Positions 8,104-16,620 of a stretch of 64,000 nucleotides of DNA are shown here, piece after piece (position 1 is the stretch's first letter; each line of letters starts with the position of its first letter). The notes under the pieces are model-generated. The model did no database searches, had not been told where the DNA came from, and saw only the letters and a program-made list of their open reading frames with translations. The position numbers and the translations under genes are program-made. The stretch lies in NCBI RefSeq assembly GCF_900698955.1, contig NZ_LR217720.1:124001-188000 (forward strand). Reading direction: 5' to 3'. This stretch comes from Erwinia_E haradaeae_G (lineage in GTDB: Bacteria; Pseudomonadota; Gammaproteobacteria; Enterobacterales; Enterobacteriaceae).

Positions 8104-9974
8104 TTATATTTATATGCATCTACCGGCGTTTTATTAGTCCTATGATAGGGCCTTGTTGCCGCTTTCAACCAACGTGTTCTCAATATAGCATTGAAGCATT
8201 ACAGAGTTTCGGAGTACTAAAAGGTACTCGGTTAACTATAAAACGTATATTACAATGTCATCCTTTTCACTTTAGTGACCACAATTCAGTGCCGCTATGT
8301 AAACATCGATTCCAGAGAACCTTACAAATGCCTTCGCAACGTAATTTTTTTCTCATCATTTTTGTGCTTCTATCTTTAATTATTTGGCAAGCATTACAAA
8401 TACATAACTTTACTCCATCATTACCAACTTATAGTGTACAAGATACTACCACTGTAGATCATCATATCCTGAATGGAGAAGTTCTTAAAGACAGCTCCCA
8501 TAAAGTCATCACAGTGAAAACTGATGTCCTATCTTTAAGCATTAATACTTACGGGGGTGATATTGAACAGGCAGCCTTATTAACTTACTCAGATAAATTA
8601 GGATCTGTACGTCCGTTTGTTCTATTAGAATCGAAACCGAATTTTATCTATCAAGTACAAAGTGGCTTAACTAGTACTGATAAATCAGGTGTTCTCTTAC
8701 ATGATGCACCACTGTTATACGCTAGTAATCAAGAGCATTTCGAATTGTTGGATAATCAGAGTGAATTACGAATACCATTAACCTTTATGGCTAGCAATCA
8801 TCTGACTTATATAAAAACATTTATATTACGACGTGGTGATTATGCTATCACTATTGATTACAAAGTTCTTAATATGACCGGAAAACCCATAGAGGTGTCA
8901 ATGTTCGGTCAGATACAACAAACTGTCAATTTACCAGAAGATCGTAATACTAATAGCAAAAACTTTGCCTTGCATACTTTCCGAGGTGCAGCTTATTCCA
9001 GTAGTCAGAATAAATATGAGAAGTATTCATTTGATAACATTATGGAGAATAAGAATCTTTCTATTCTTACTGTAAATGGATGGATAGCAATGTTACAGCA
9101 GTATTTTGCTACCATTTGGATTCCACACACAATCGGTATTAATACTCTATATACTAGAAATCTAGGAGACGGTACCGCTGTTATTGGATATCGATCTGCA
9201 CCAGTGAATATTGCATCTGGTGCTCAAAAACAATTATTAGCGACATTATGGGTTGGACCAGAGATGCAAGATCGTATGGCTCATGTAGCACCATACCTAG
9301 AACTTACTGTAGATTATGGTTGGTTGTGGTTTATTGCGCAACCTTTATTCCAGTTATTACAATTTCTTAACCGTTTTATTAATAATTGGGGTTTTTCCAT
9401 TGTTTTAATTACCTTGATTGTACGAAGCATTATGTATCCACTTAGTAAGGCGCAGTACACATCAATGGCTCGCATGCGTATACTACAGCCTAAGATTCAG
9501 GCGATGCGGGAACGATTAGGTAATGACAAACAGCGTATGAGTCAGGAAATGATGGAATTATATAAAATAGAAAAAGTAAATCCACTAGGAGGTTGTCTTC
9601 CGCTGATTATTCAGATGCCTATTTTTCTTGGATTATATTATATGCTAATTGGATCTGTGGAACTACGACATGCCTCATTTATGCTATGGATTCAGGACTT
9701 ATCCGCACAAGATCCATATTATATTCTTCCCTTGTTAATGGGAGGAACAATGTTTTGCATCCAAAAGCTGTCGCCAACTACCGTTACGGATCCTGTACAG
9801 CAAAAAATTATTACTTTTATGCCAATAATATTTACTATATTTTTCTTATGTTTTCCTTCTGGTCTTGTTTTATACTATATTATTAGTAACTTAGTCACGT
9901 TATTACAACAGCATATAATCTATCGTGATCTAGAAAGACGTGGATTATACTATCGTGATAATCGTAAACTCTAA
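8067..9974 (+). CDS. yidC: YidD-YidC fused reading frame (membrane insertase)
   Basis: YidC inserts and folds inner-membrane proteins, alone or with SecYEG; YidD is a small membrane-associated protein that assists insertion. One uninterrupted frame of 635 codons encodes both. Residues 1-87 are YidD-like, with RFISPMIGPCCRFQPTCSQYS and the CHP motif. From M88 (ATG at 8328) the product is a full YidC: an N-terminal anchor segment beginning SQRNFFLIIFVLLS, a periplasmic domain with FALHTFRGAAYS, and the conserved insertase core with VRSIMYPLSKAQY and PLGGCLPLIIQMPIF. No stop codon separates the parts, unlike the adjacent separate genes in E. coli. YidC may still start separately at 8328; upstream AGAGAA is only a weak binding site. 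mnmE, which normally follows, is absent. Confidence 0.93.
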   Translation: MESSSSFIVRCLIIFICIYRRFISPMIGPCCRFQPTCSQYSIEALQSFGVLKGTRLTIKRILQCHPFHFSDHNSVPLCKHRFQRTLQMPSQRNFFLIIFVLLSLIIWQALQIHNFTPSLPTYSVQDTTTVDHHILNGEVLKDSSHKVITVKTDVLSLSINTYGGDIEQAALLTYSDKLGSVRPFVLLESKPNFIYQVQSGLTSTDKSGVLLHDAPLLYASNQEHFELLDNQSELRIPLTFMASNHLTYIKTFILRRGDYAITIDYKVLNMTGKPIEVSMFGQIQQTVNLPEDRNTNSKNFALHTFRGAAYSSSQNKYEKYSFDNIMENKNLSILTVNGWIAMLQQYFATIWIPHTIGINTLYTRNLGDGTAVIGYRSAPVNIASGAQKQLLATLWVGPEMQDRMAHVAPYLELTVDYGWLWFIAQPLFQLLQFLNRFINNWGFSIVLITLIVRSIMYPLSKAQYTSMARMRILQPKIQAMRERLGNDKQRMSQEMMELYKIEKVNPLGGCLPLIIQMPIFLGLYYMLIGSVELRHASFMLWIQDLSAQDPYYILPLLMGGTMFCIQKLSPTTVTDPVQQKIITFMPIIFTIFFLCFPSGLVLYYIISNLVTLLQQHIIYRDLERRGLYYRDNRKL

Positions 9975-10455
9975 TTTGGTAAAAGGTTAGTCACTGAACT
10001 TAGTAGTAAGTAGGTCACTATATTTATTAATTGAAGTTAATCATATGTATTTGACGGAGTCTTAAAAACACATATGATAAATGTGCTACAATCAAAAGAG
10101 ATATCATCATGATTTATTTTTTAGATCGTAGCTGAGATAAAAATAGATATAATATGGCCTTGTCATATTAATTGTCCGTATTTTTTCTTGATAAAGAAAA
10201 TGTGTGATATTCATTCAACACAACAGGTAATTTTTGTAAGTAGTATGATCCATACTGGAATATGTTTGTCACGATGACGATTTAACTACAGTATAATAGC
10301 GATTAAACAGGAGTATTTGATGTATAATTTTCTTTGTACTGTAAAAATTAAAGATTTTAAAAGAGATATTGTTTTACTGTTGTATTGATAGCATAATATT
10401 ACAAAGATAGGATGTAGAATCCCTTGTGATAGCTTATTATACGGAGAGGGTTTAA
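9975..10455. other. Spacer between yidC and rpoH
   Basis: No open frame. The spacer contains an exact 9-bp inverted repeat, ATCATATGT at 10040-10048 and ACATATGAT at 10070-10078. No trace of mnmE, the usual downstream neighbour of yidC, could be read. The rpoH promoter must lie here but I could not pick a convincing one. Confidence 0.45.
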
Positions 10456-11310
10456 ATGACGAAAGAAATACAAATTGTCAATGTTTCCTCTTTAGGTAAC
10501 TTAGATGCTTATATCCGAGCAGTGAATTCTTGGCCTATGCTGACGGCAGATGAGGAGCAGGCATTAGCTGAAAGATTATACTATCAGGGTGATTTGTTAG
10601 CAGCTAAGAAATTAATATTATCTCATTTGCGGTTCGTAGTGCATGTTGCCTGCAATTATTCTGGTTATGGTTTACTGAAGGCAGATTTGATTCAAGAAGG
10701 TAACATTGGTTTAATGAAAGCGGTGCGGCGATTTAATCCAGCAGTTGGTGTGCGCTTAGTATCGTTTGCTGTGCACTGGATTAAAGCAGAAATTCATGAA
10801 TACGTATTACGAAATTGGCGTATCGTGAAGGTTGCCACTACTAAAGCACAACGGAAACTGTTTTTTAATCTTAGAAAAACTAAAAAACGTTTAGGTTGGT
10901 TTAATCAGGATGAGGTAGAAATGGTTGCACGCGTATTGGGGGTAAGTAGTAAAGATGTGCGAGAAATGGAGTCACGTATGTCCGCACAAGATGTCACTTT
11001 CGATCCTCATCCAGCTAATGATTCTGAGAACAGCCCTTTATCTCCAACGTTTTATTTACAGGATTCCTCGTCGAATTTTGCACACTGTATTGAAGAAGAT
11101 AACTGGGGCGATTATGCTGCCGATAAGCTTAGTCTTGCGTTGAAGGATTTGGATGATCGTAGCCAACATATTATTCGTGCGAGATGGTTAGATCTAGGTA
11201 ATAAAACCACGTTACAAGAGTTGGCTATGTATTACCATGTGTCCGCCGAACGCATTCGACAGCTTGAGAAAAATGCTATGAAAAAACTACGTGGAGCTAT
11301 TGAAGTATAA
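10456..11310 (+). CDS. rpoH: RNA polymerase sigma-32 factor
   Basis: This is the heat-shock sigma factor that directs RNA polymerase to chaperone and protease genes. At 284 residues it equals the E. coli length. Region 2 contains DLIQEGNIGLMKAVRRFNP and SFAVHWIKAEIHEYVLRNW. The diagnostic RpoH box QRKLFFNLRKTKKRL follows, and region 4 ends with SAERIRQLEKNAMKKLRGAIE. A good GGAGAGGG binding site precedes the ATG. In E. coli it lies beside ftsEX; here ftsY is more than 36 kb away and ftsEX is not in the window. Reduced symbionts commonly keep rpoH and express chaperones at high level. Confidence 0.97.
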   Translation: MTKEIQIVNVSSLGNLDAYIRAVNSWPMLTADEEQALAERLYYQGDLLAAKKLILSHLRFVVHVACNYSGYGLLKADLIQEGNIGLMKAVRRFNPAVGVRLVSFAVHWIKAEIHEYVLRNWRIVKVATTKAQRKLFFNLRKTKKRLGWFNQDEVEMVARVLGVSSKDVREMESRMSAQDVTFDPHPANDSENSPLSPTFYLQDSSSNFAHCIEEDNWGDYAADKLSLALKDLDDRSQHIIRARWLDLGNKTTLQELAMYYHVSAERIRQLEKNAMKKLRGAIEV

Positions 11311-12174
11311 AATATCTATTTTAATATATTTATGGGATTAATTACCATCATACCGAAAATATACAGTATGTAGTTTTTGTTGTATCATCTATCATGCAAT
11401 GATAGATGTATTAATTTCATAGATTAACCTCTGCTTCATACTAGAGATAGTAGTATCAAAATACTCATATGTATTATTTTTATCAAAATAAAGATTTGTA
11501 AAAGTAGATGTGGTAAAATGTATTGTGATGCATAAGAGATGTATCCTAATAACGTGACTTATATTATATACTATATTAGTAGATAGTAAGGAGTGCTATA
11601 GTATAAAATCATAAATTTATTTTTTATTGCGAATACTTAGTATAAGGGAAAATAAATAAATAATGAATATTTATATTATGTGTAATGAGGTGCCAAAGAA
11701 GAGTTATTAGATGGTTTTGTGGGGGTTGAGTATTAATATAAGACTACGGTTTTTTTCATAGCAAGAGTCAGTTAGTATAGGAATATAGATACGAAGAAAG
11801 AAAAAAGATAGTATATTTGTGCTGAATATCATCATATGGATGTCATATATACAGAATATTTTATTGCTACATTGGCAAAAAGACGCACAAAGATCAGAAT
11901 AAGTATTGCTCTTTTCTTAAGAACAGTTTATTCATCAGGATATGCTTAGTAATTTTTCATGTATATATATAACATCTCCATGCGTTAAACACATACCAGC
12001 ATGGATCGTGTGATATTTTATATACAGTAATAATAAATATTATATACCTCGATAGGTAAAAATTTGATTTCAACATTTCGATTAAGAGAATCGCACGAAA
12101 GGATTTATTTTGTTCTATAATTATATGAAGGTATACACATATAACATGAATAGAGTCTTTTAGCATTATCTACC
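11311..12174. other. Spacer between rpoH and rluC
   Basis: About 860 bases without a gene I can support. A perfect hairpin lies at 11386-11408 (listed separately). In E. coli the rne gene lies divergently upstream of rluC; I could not recognise any Rne sequence on the minus strand here. Confidence 0.45.
11386..11408 (+). terminator. Perfect 10-bp hairpin downstream of rpoH
   Basis: CATCTATCAT and ATGATAGATG pair perfectly around a GCA loop, 76 bases after the rpoH stop. No run of T follows, so it is terminator-like or an mRNA 3'-end stabiliser rather than a textbook intrinsic terminator. Confidence 0.45.
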
Positions 12175-13125
12175 ATGAGTAATGATACTACAAAAAAAAA
12201 CATTGTAATTGTGTTGCCGGACATGGCAACACAACGCATAGATAATTTTTTACATACCATGTTTAAGGGCGTTCCAAGAAGTAAGGTTTATCGTCTGCTA
12301 CGAACAGGGGGCGCGCGTGTTAATCGCAAACGTACGAAACCACAGTATAAACTACAAGTTGGAGACAACATAAGTTTTCCTTGTGTGACTATTGACCCCT
12401 CAAGAAATAAGATAGATACTTCAAAAGTATCGATATTTTCAGAATTAGAGCGTGCAATTCTCTATGAGGATGAGTACATAATAGGGCTGAACAAACCTTC
12501 TGGGATAGCTGTTCATGGTGGAAGTGGTGTGAGATTTGGGATCATTGAAGCCTTACGTGCGCTACGACGAGAGACATTATTTCTTGAATTAGTTCACCGT
12601 TTAGATCGTGATGCATCAGGTGTTTTATTACTGGCCAAAAAACGTTCATCATTACGCGTTCTTCATAAACAATTACGCGAACGAGGAATGAAAAAAGACT
12701 ACTTAGCTTTAGTGAAAGGGCGGTGGCCTCATAACATAAGAATGGTTAACGCACCTCTTTTGAAGAGCACAAGACTAAATCATAAAAAGATGTATGTGAA
12801 CAGCGCGGGAAAACCATCTATTACATTATTTCAAATAGAGGAAAATTACGCACAATTTGCCACCTTGGTTAAAGCATCTCTTGTGACTGGGCGTACACAT
12901 CAAATTCGTGTACATGCATCGCATGTAGGTCATCCCATTGCTTTAGATGATCGTTATGGCGCTGCTAGTGAGTTTCGTCAGAAGCTTAGTTGTACTGGTC
13001 TCAATCGTTTGTTTTTACATGCAGCTCAATTATCTTTTACGCACCCAGGTAATGGGGAAAAAATATCTATAGAAGCACCACTTGACAAACAATTACAACA
13101 ATGCTTAAAAACACTACGTGGTTAG
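12175..13125 (+). CDS. rluC: 23S rRNA pseudouridine(955/2504/2580) synthase
   Basis: RluC isomerises three uridines of 23S rRNA to pseudouridine. It has 316 residues (E. coli 319). An N-terminal S4-like RNA-binding domain covers roughly 18-80, with QRIDNFLHTMFKGVPRSKVYR. The catalytic domain carries HRLDRDASGVLLLAKKR at 141-157, with the catalytic aspartate at position 144. GRTHQIRVH and HPIALDDRYG follow. RluD and other family members also share the S4 plus RluA layout, but the long central segment and the C-terminus NRLFLHAAQLSFTHPG fit RluC best. Confidence 0.94.
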   Translation: MSNDTTKKNIVIVLPDMATQRIDNFLHTMFKGVPRSKVYRLLRTGGARVNRKRTKPQYKLQVGDNISFPCVTIDPSRNKIDTSKVSIFSELERAILYEDEYIIGLNKPSGIAVHGGSGVRFGIIEALRALRRETLFLELVHRLDRDASGVLLLAKKRSSLRVLHKQLRERGMKKDYLALVKGRWPHNIRMVNAPLLKSTRLNHKKMYVNSAGKPSITLFQIEENYAQFATLVKASLVTGRTHQIRVHASHVGHPIALDDRYGAASEFRQKLSCTGLNRLFLHAAQLSFTHPGNGEKISIEAPLDKQLQQCLKTLRG

Positions 13126-13738
13126 GTGAACATTTATAGTTCCACATAGCACTTAATGTATTTCTCTCGATCCTAGTGTATTTTATCATAGATAAAATAT
13201 GCATATCTGCTCTTGTGTGGTGAATATTATTTTTGATCGTGTTGATAACAAAATACTGTTATGTATGTGAATGGTTTGATGCAGTTTACAATTAATAATA
13301 TGCACACTAAATGTATAGACAGTCTTTTTCATAGATATTAATCATTTTTTCGATTTATATGCAAGGCATATAAAATAAGGGTATAGCATATTGATCGCAG
13401 AAGATTAAATAATACTATTTGCTAGTAAAGAAAGTGTATATTTGTGTATTTTTTCTAATTTCATTTTCAGCACTATTTAGTGCAAATTTATGTTTTTAAA
13501 AAGAAATCTATATCTTAAAATAGAGAGTGTGTTATGTATTGCATTATCTAACAAGATGTATGCCTTTGTTCTATCTTGTGATAAATAATGATTTACTGAA
13601 TAGTAAATGTTCTCAAATGAGAAGCGAGTAAATTTTATATGAGTAAGATGATGACACGGATAGTATTTCAATAGTTTCTCTTATAGACTGATATAGTCTC
13701 TCTTTTTATTTTTGCATACAATCACTCATAAAAACTTT
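13126..13738. other. Spacer between convergent rluC and rapZ
   Basis: About 600 AT-rich bases between two converging genes. I see no open frame of credible composition and no recognisable remnant or strong terminator. Confidence 0.45.
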
Positions 13739-14584
13739 TTATTTTTCTAGCGCACGATGGCGGGATTGTACAATCTTACCATATGAGAGAAAGTGATTTG
13801 CTAGTTGATTAACTACATAGACCGAACGATGCTGCCCCCCTGTGCAGCCAATAGCTATAGTTAGATAGCTGCGGTTGCTTTTTTCTAACATTGGCAACCA
13901 TAATTCTAAGTATTTACACGTGTGTACAATAAAGTCATAAACCTCTATCTTTTGTTGAAGAAATTCTGTTACAGGTTTATCATAACCTGTCATAGAGCGT
14001 AACTTAGGATCCCAGTGTGGGTTGGGTAAAAAACGTACATCCAATACATAATCAGCGTCAATTGGGATGCCATATTTAAAACCAAAAGATTCGAAAACAA
14101 TTGTTAATTCACGTGCACGCTTTCCCAATAAGCGTGCACGAAGTACTTCCGTCAGTCGATGTACTGACATCTCTGAAGTATTAATCATAAGGTCGGCTTT
14201 GGAGCGTAAGGGAGACAACAGGATATTTTCTTCTTCAATTGCATTTTCTAATGATAAGTGTTGACTAGATAAGGGATGGATACGACGTGTATCGCTATAT
14301 CTTCGAATTAATGTATTTCTGTCTGCATCTAGAAAAAGGATCTGAGGTATAAAGAGATCTGGTAAGTTAGTTAATACCTTTTCAAATATTCCAGGGTGTT
14401 CCGGCATATTTCGGATATCAATGCTAACTGCAGCAGATATATAGCGTTCGGCTAACAAGCGAGCTAAATCAGGTAGTAATACTATAGGGAGATTATCTAC
14501 GCAGTAAAAACCCATATCTTCTACTGCGCGTAAGGCGACAGATTTTCCTGAGCCTGAACGCCCGCTTATAATCATTAAAAGCAT
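13739..14584 (-). CDS. rapZ: RNase adapter protein RapZ
   Basis: In E. coli RapZ binds glucosamine 6-phosphate and delivers the sRNA GlmZ to RNase E, setting GlmS levels and amino-sugar supply for the envelope. It has 281 residues (E. coli 284). Walker A GRSGSGKS lies at 8-15, FLDADRNTLIRRYSDTRR forms the central region, and RFLPNPHWDPKLR and GCTGGQHRSVYV lie in the C-terminal sensing domain. The basic C-terminus, needed for RNA binding in E. coli, ends QSRHRALEK, a few residues shorter than usual. Its E. coli neighbours (ptsN, npr) are absent here. Whether GlmY/GlmZ survive cannot be seen from this window. Confidence 0.94.
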   Translation of the reverse strand: MLLMIISGRSGSGKSVALRAVEDMGFYCVDNLPIVLLPDLARLLAERYISAAVSIDIRNMPEHPGIFEKVLTNLPDLFIPQILFLDADRNTLIRRYSDTRRIHPLSSQHLSLENAIEEENILLSPLRSKADLMINTSEMSVHRLTEVLRARLLGKRARELTIVFESFGFKYGIPIDADYVLDVRFLPNPHWDPKLRSMTGYDKPVTEFLQQKIEVYDFIVHTCKYLELWLPMLEKSNRSYLTIAIGCTGGQHRSVYVVNQLANHFLSYGKIVQSRHRALEK

Positions 14585-15236
14585 TTTCCCTCCTTCGCTT
14601 TTATTCTATAAATAAGTTTTTAAGTAAACTTTATTTTAGGTAGTGCTTATATTACTTGACTATAGTTAAGAACAGCATCGAATTACTTGTTATCTTCAAT
14701 CATACAATAGTGATTACGATATAGAATCGTGGGTCTTGGCTAGTTATATCAGTCTATTTTTCTTCTATTGTATTCAGGAATCTTTTTCAAGGATTTGAGT
14801 GGGTCACTATATCAAGCAGTATGCATTATAATATGTCATATTTTCTGTGATATTGAGAATATATGTCGAGGCTTATCTTTATAGGTTAATGGATGGCTTA
14901 TTACAGTGTGTATCTTTATTTTGTGATTATGTTGTAGCTTTGTAATATTGCATAGTAGTGTTGGATGATAGATTTTTCTCATACTAAAAGCGATCAATAT
15001 AGTACTGAAGCATGTCATTAGATTGTGTTTTTAATACAAAATTGCATGTATCGGGGATTGTTTTATTCTAAAAGTACAAAAAAAGACAGAAAGTTGGTAT
15101 TTATTTCTTAAAAGTATATAAGCACACTACCATACTCGTTTTTTAATATCCCTTAAAGAATGGATAACAGTAAGATAAATAAGATAAATTGATATGCCAT
15201 CGTAAAATGTTATTTCTGAGAAGAGTGATTATAGAT
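14585..15236. other. Divergent spacer between rapZ and smrB
   Basis: About 650 bases without an open frame. It must hold the rapZ and smrB promoters; none is convincing by eye. No gene remnant recognised. Confidence 0.45.
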
Positions 15237-15785
15237 ATGAATAAAAAACAACAGAGCGGCAGCGTAGAGGACCAAAAAATATCATTTCGTCGCTTAATGA
15301 GTAATACACGTCAATTAGTACAGGATACTATTACACATACACCATTACGTAAAAACTGCACTCGAAAAACGTTAAAACGCCTCATTTTGGAACAAAGTGA
15401 TGAGAGTCATTATTTTTCGGATACGTTTCAACCAATTCTATCTAACGAGGGTGCATTATGTTATGCACGTAGTGATGTTCATCGCTATGAGCTTAAAAAA
15501 TTATATAGTGGATATTATACGCCAGAGATTTTTCTTGATCTGCATGGTTTGACTCAAATAGAAGCAAAAAGAGAACTCGGTGCATTAATTGCAACTTGTC
15601 GAAGAGAACATCTTTATTGCAGCGGTATTATGCATGGCTATGGTAAACATGTTCTTAAAAATCAAACGCCTTTATGGTTAGCACAGCACCCATTAGTGAT
15701 GGCTTTTCATCAAGCACCTAAGCAGTTTGGCGGTGATGCAGCGCTATTAGTACTAATAGAAGTAGCAGGTCGTCGGTATGATTAA
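15237..15785 (+). CDS. smrB: SmrB, Smr-domain ribosome-rescue endonuclease
   Basis: In E. coli SmrB is recruited to collided ribosomes and cuts the mRNA between them. From the ATG at 15237 the product has 182 residues, about the E. coli length. The conserved N-terminal segment includes HYFSDTFQP. The C-terminal Smr domain shows LDLHGLTQIEAKRELG with the DLHG motif, and the HGxG motif MHGYGKHVL, then HQAPKQFGGDAALLVLIE. An upstream in-frame ATG at 15189 would add 16 residues with no counterpart in homologues, so I prefer 15237. It converges with the sixA pseudogene, its neighbour in E. coli too. Confidence 0.92.
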   Translation: MNKKQQSGSVEDQKISFRRLMSNTRQLVQDTITHTPLRKNCTRKTLKRLILEQSDESHYFSDTFQPILSNEGALCYARSDVHRYELKKLYSGYYTPEIFLDLHGLTQIEAKRELGALIATCRREHLYCSGIMHGYGKHVLKNQTPLWLAQHPLVMAFHQAPKQFGGDAALLVLIEVAGRRYD

Positions 15786-16077
15786 TACGGTAGTTAGCAT
15801 GATGATATGATTGCTCATTCTGATATTATACGATATTCAATGTATTTGATTACCAGCGATGATAGTATTTACTGTATGTTACCATTGATGATATTTCGTG
15901 ATCAATAAATAAAAATTATTTCTTATACGGTTAGAGTGCATATTATTACAGAATACTAATCGTGATGGATGATGCATTAATAAAGGTTTTGTTAATTTTA
16001 TTGTTATGTATAAGGAGGTCGTATTAGTGCTATCAAAGAATTTTATGAATAGATATTTATAGATTCTTTTAAGAATG

Positions 16078-16620
16078 TCACTTTTTGTCTTCTGGAGAAT
16101 TGTTCTTTTGTAAGTAATAAGAATCATAAGCATTAAGGCGGTGCTTATGAATAATGTAAGGTGATACTTGCCATTGTAGCGTACTAGAGAGCCATGTAGT
16201 ATTGAAATTAATACAAGCGATTTCTGAAGTAGCAAATGTTTTTCTTTTTTCTTGCGGACACAGCATATGAAGAATATTGTTAATGAATGGAAGATGAGAA
16301 ATAATTATTACTGATTGAATCAAGTCTTGTTCTAGCAATTGAAGATAAGTTACAACTTTGCTATATATTCCCGAAGGGGTTAAGTCCCACATAAGATTCA
16401 CTTCATTAGGTAAAGTTAATTCTTCTCGTATTGCATTTCATGTCTGTTTAGTGCGTACATAAGGGCTAATTAATGCTTTTTCTATATTCATTGATTGGCG
16501 CTGCTTGAGCCATTTTGCCATCTGACGAGACTCGGAATATCCACGATCGGTTAAAGGTCTAACAAAATCATTGGTTGCTTGTGAGACAGATTCACCGTGC
16601 CGCATTATAAAAATTTGCAT
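16078..16620 (-). pseudogene. sixA: sixA, phosphohistidine phosphatase, interrupted by one TGA
   Basis: SixA is a small RHG-type phosphatase acting on phosphohistidine in phosphorelay or PTS proteins. From the ATG at 16620 the frame begins MQIFIMRHGESVSQ with the catalytic RHG, and continues RPLTDRGYSESRQMAKWLKQ and SPYVRTKQ. It then stops at TGA (16440-16438). The same frame continues immediately as NAIREELTLP, then LTPSGIYSKVVTYLQLLEQ and VIIISHLPFINN, with the second catalytic histidine, up to 16078. Thus a single in-frame stop replaces what is leucine in E. coli, with no frameshift. The end runs some 20 residues past the usual C-terminus. TGA also ends ribB and mutY here, so stop reassignment is unlikely; recent loss or a base-call error are the alternatives. 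Confidence 0.88.

Noticed and set aside
9593..9886. 97-codon frame inside yidC
   Set aside because: Alternative frame of the conserved yidC core; no independent evidence.
11957..12166. Minus-strand frame upstream of rluC as an rne remnant
   Set aside because: Position would suit rne, but the translated sequence shows no RNase E similarity.
15879..16235. 118-codon minus-strand frame overlapping the sixA region
   Set aside because: It is a different frame from the sixA homology and has no recognisable sequence; shadow of the pseudogene and its flank.
16438..16440. TGA recoded as tryptophan or selenocysteine in sixA
   Set aside because: ribB and mutY appear to end at TGA, Trp is encoded by TGG elsewhere, and the homologous position is leucine.
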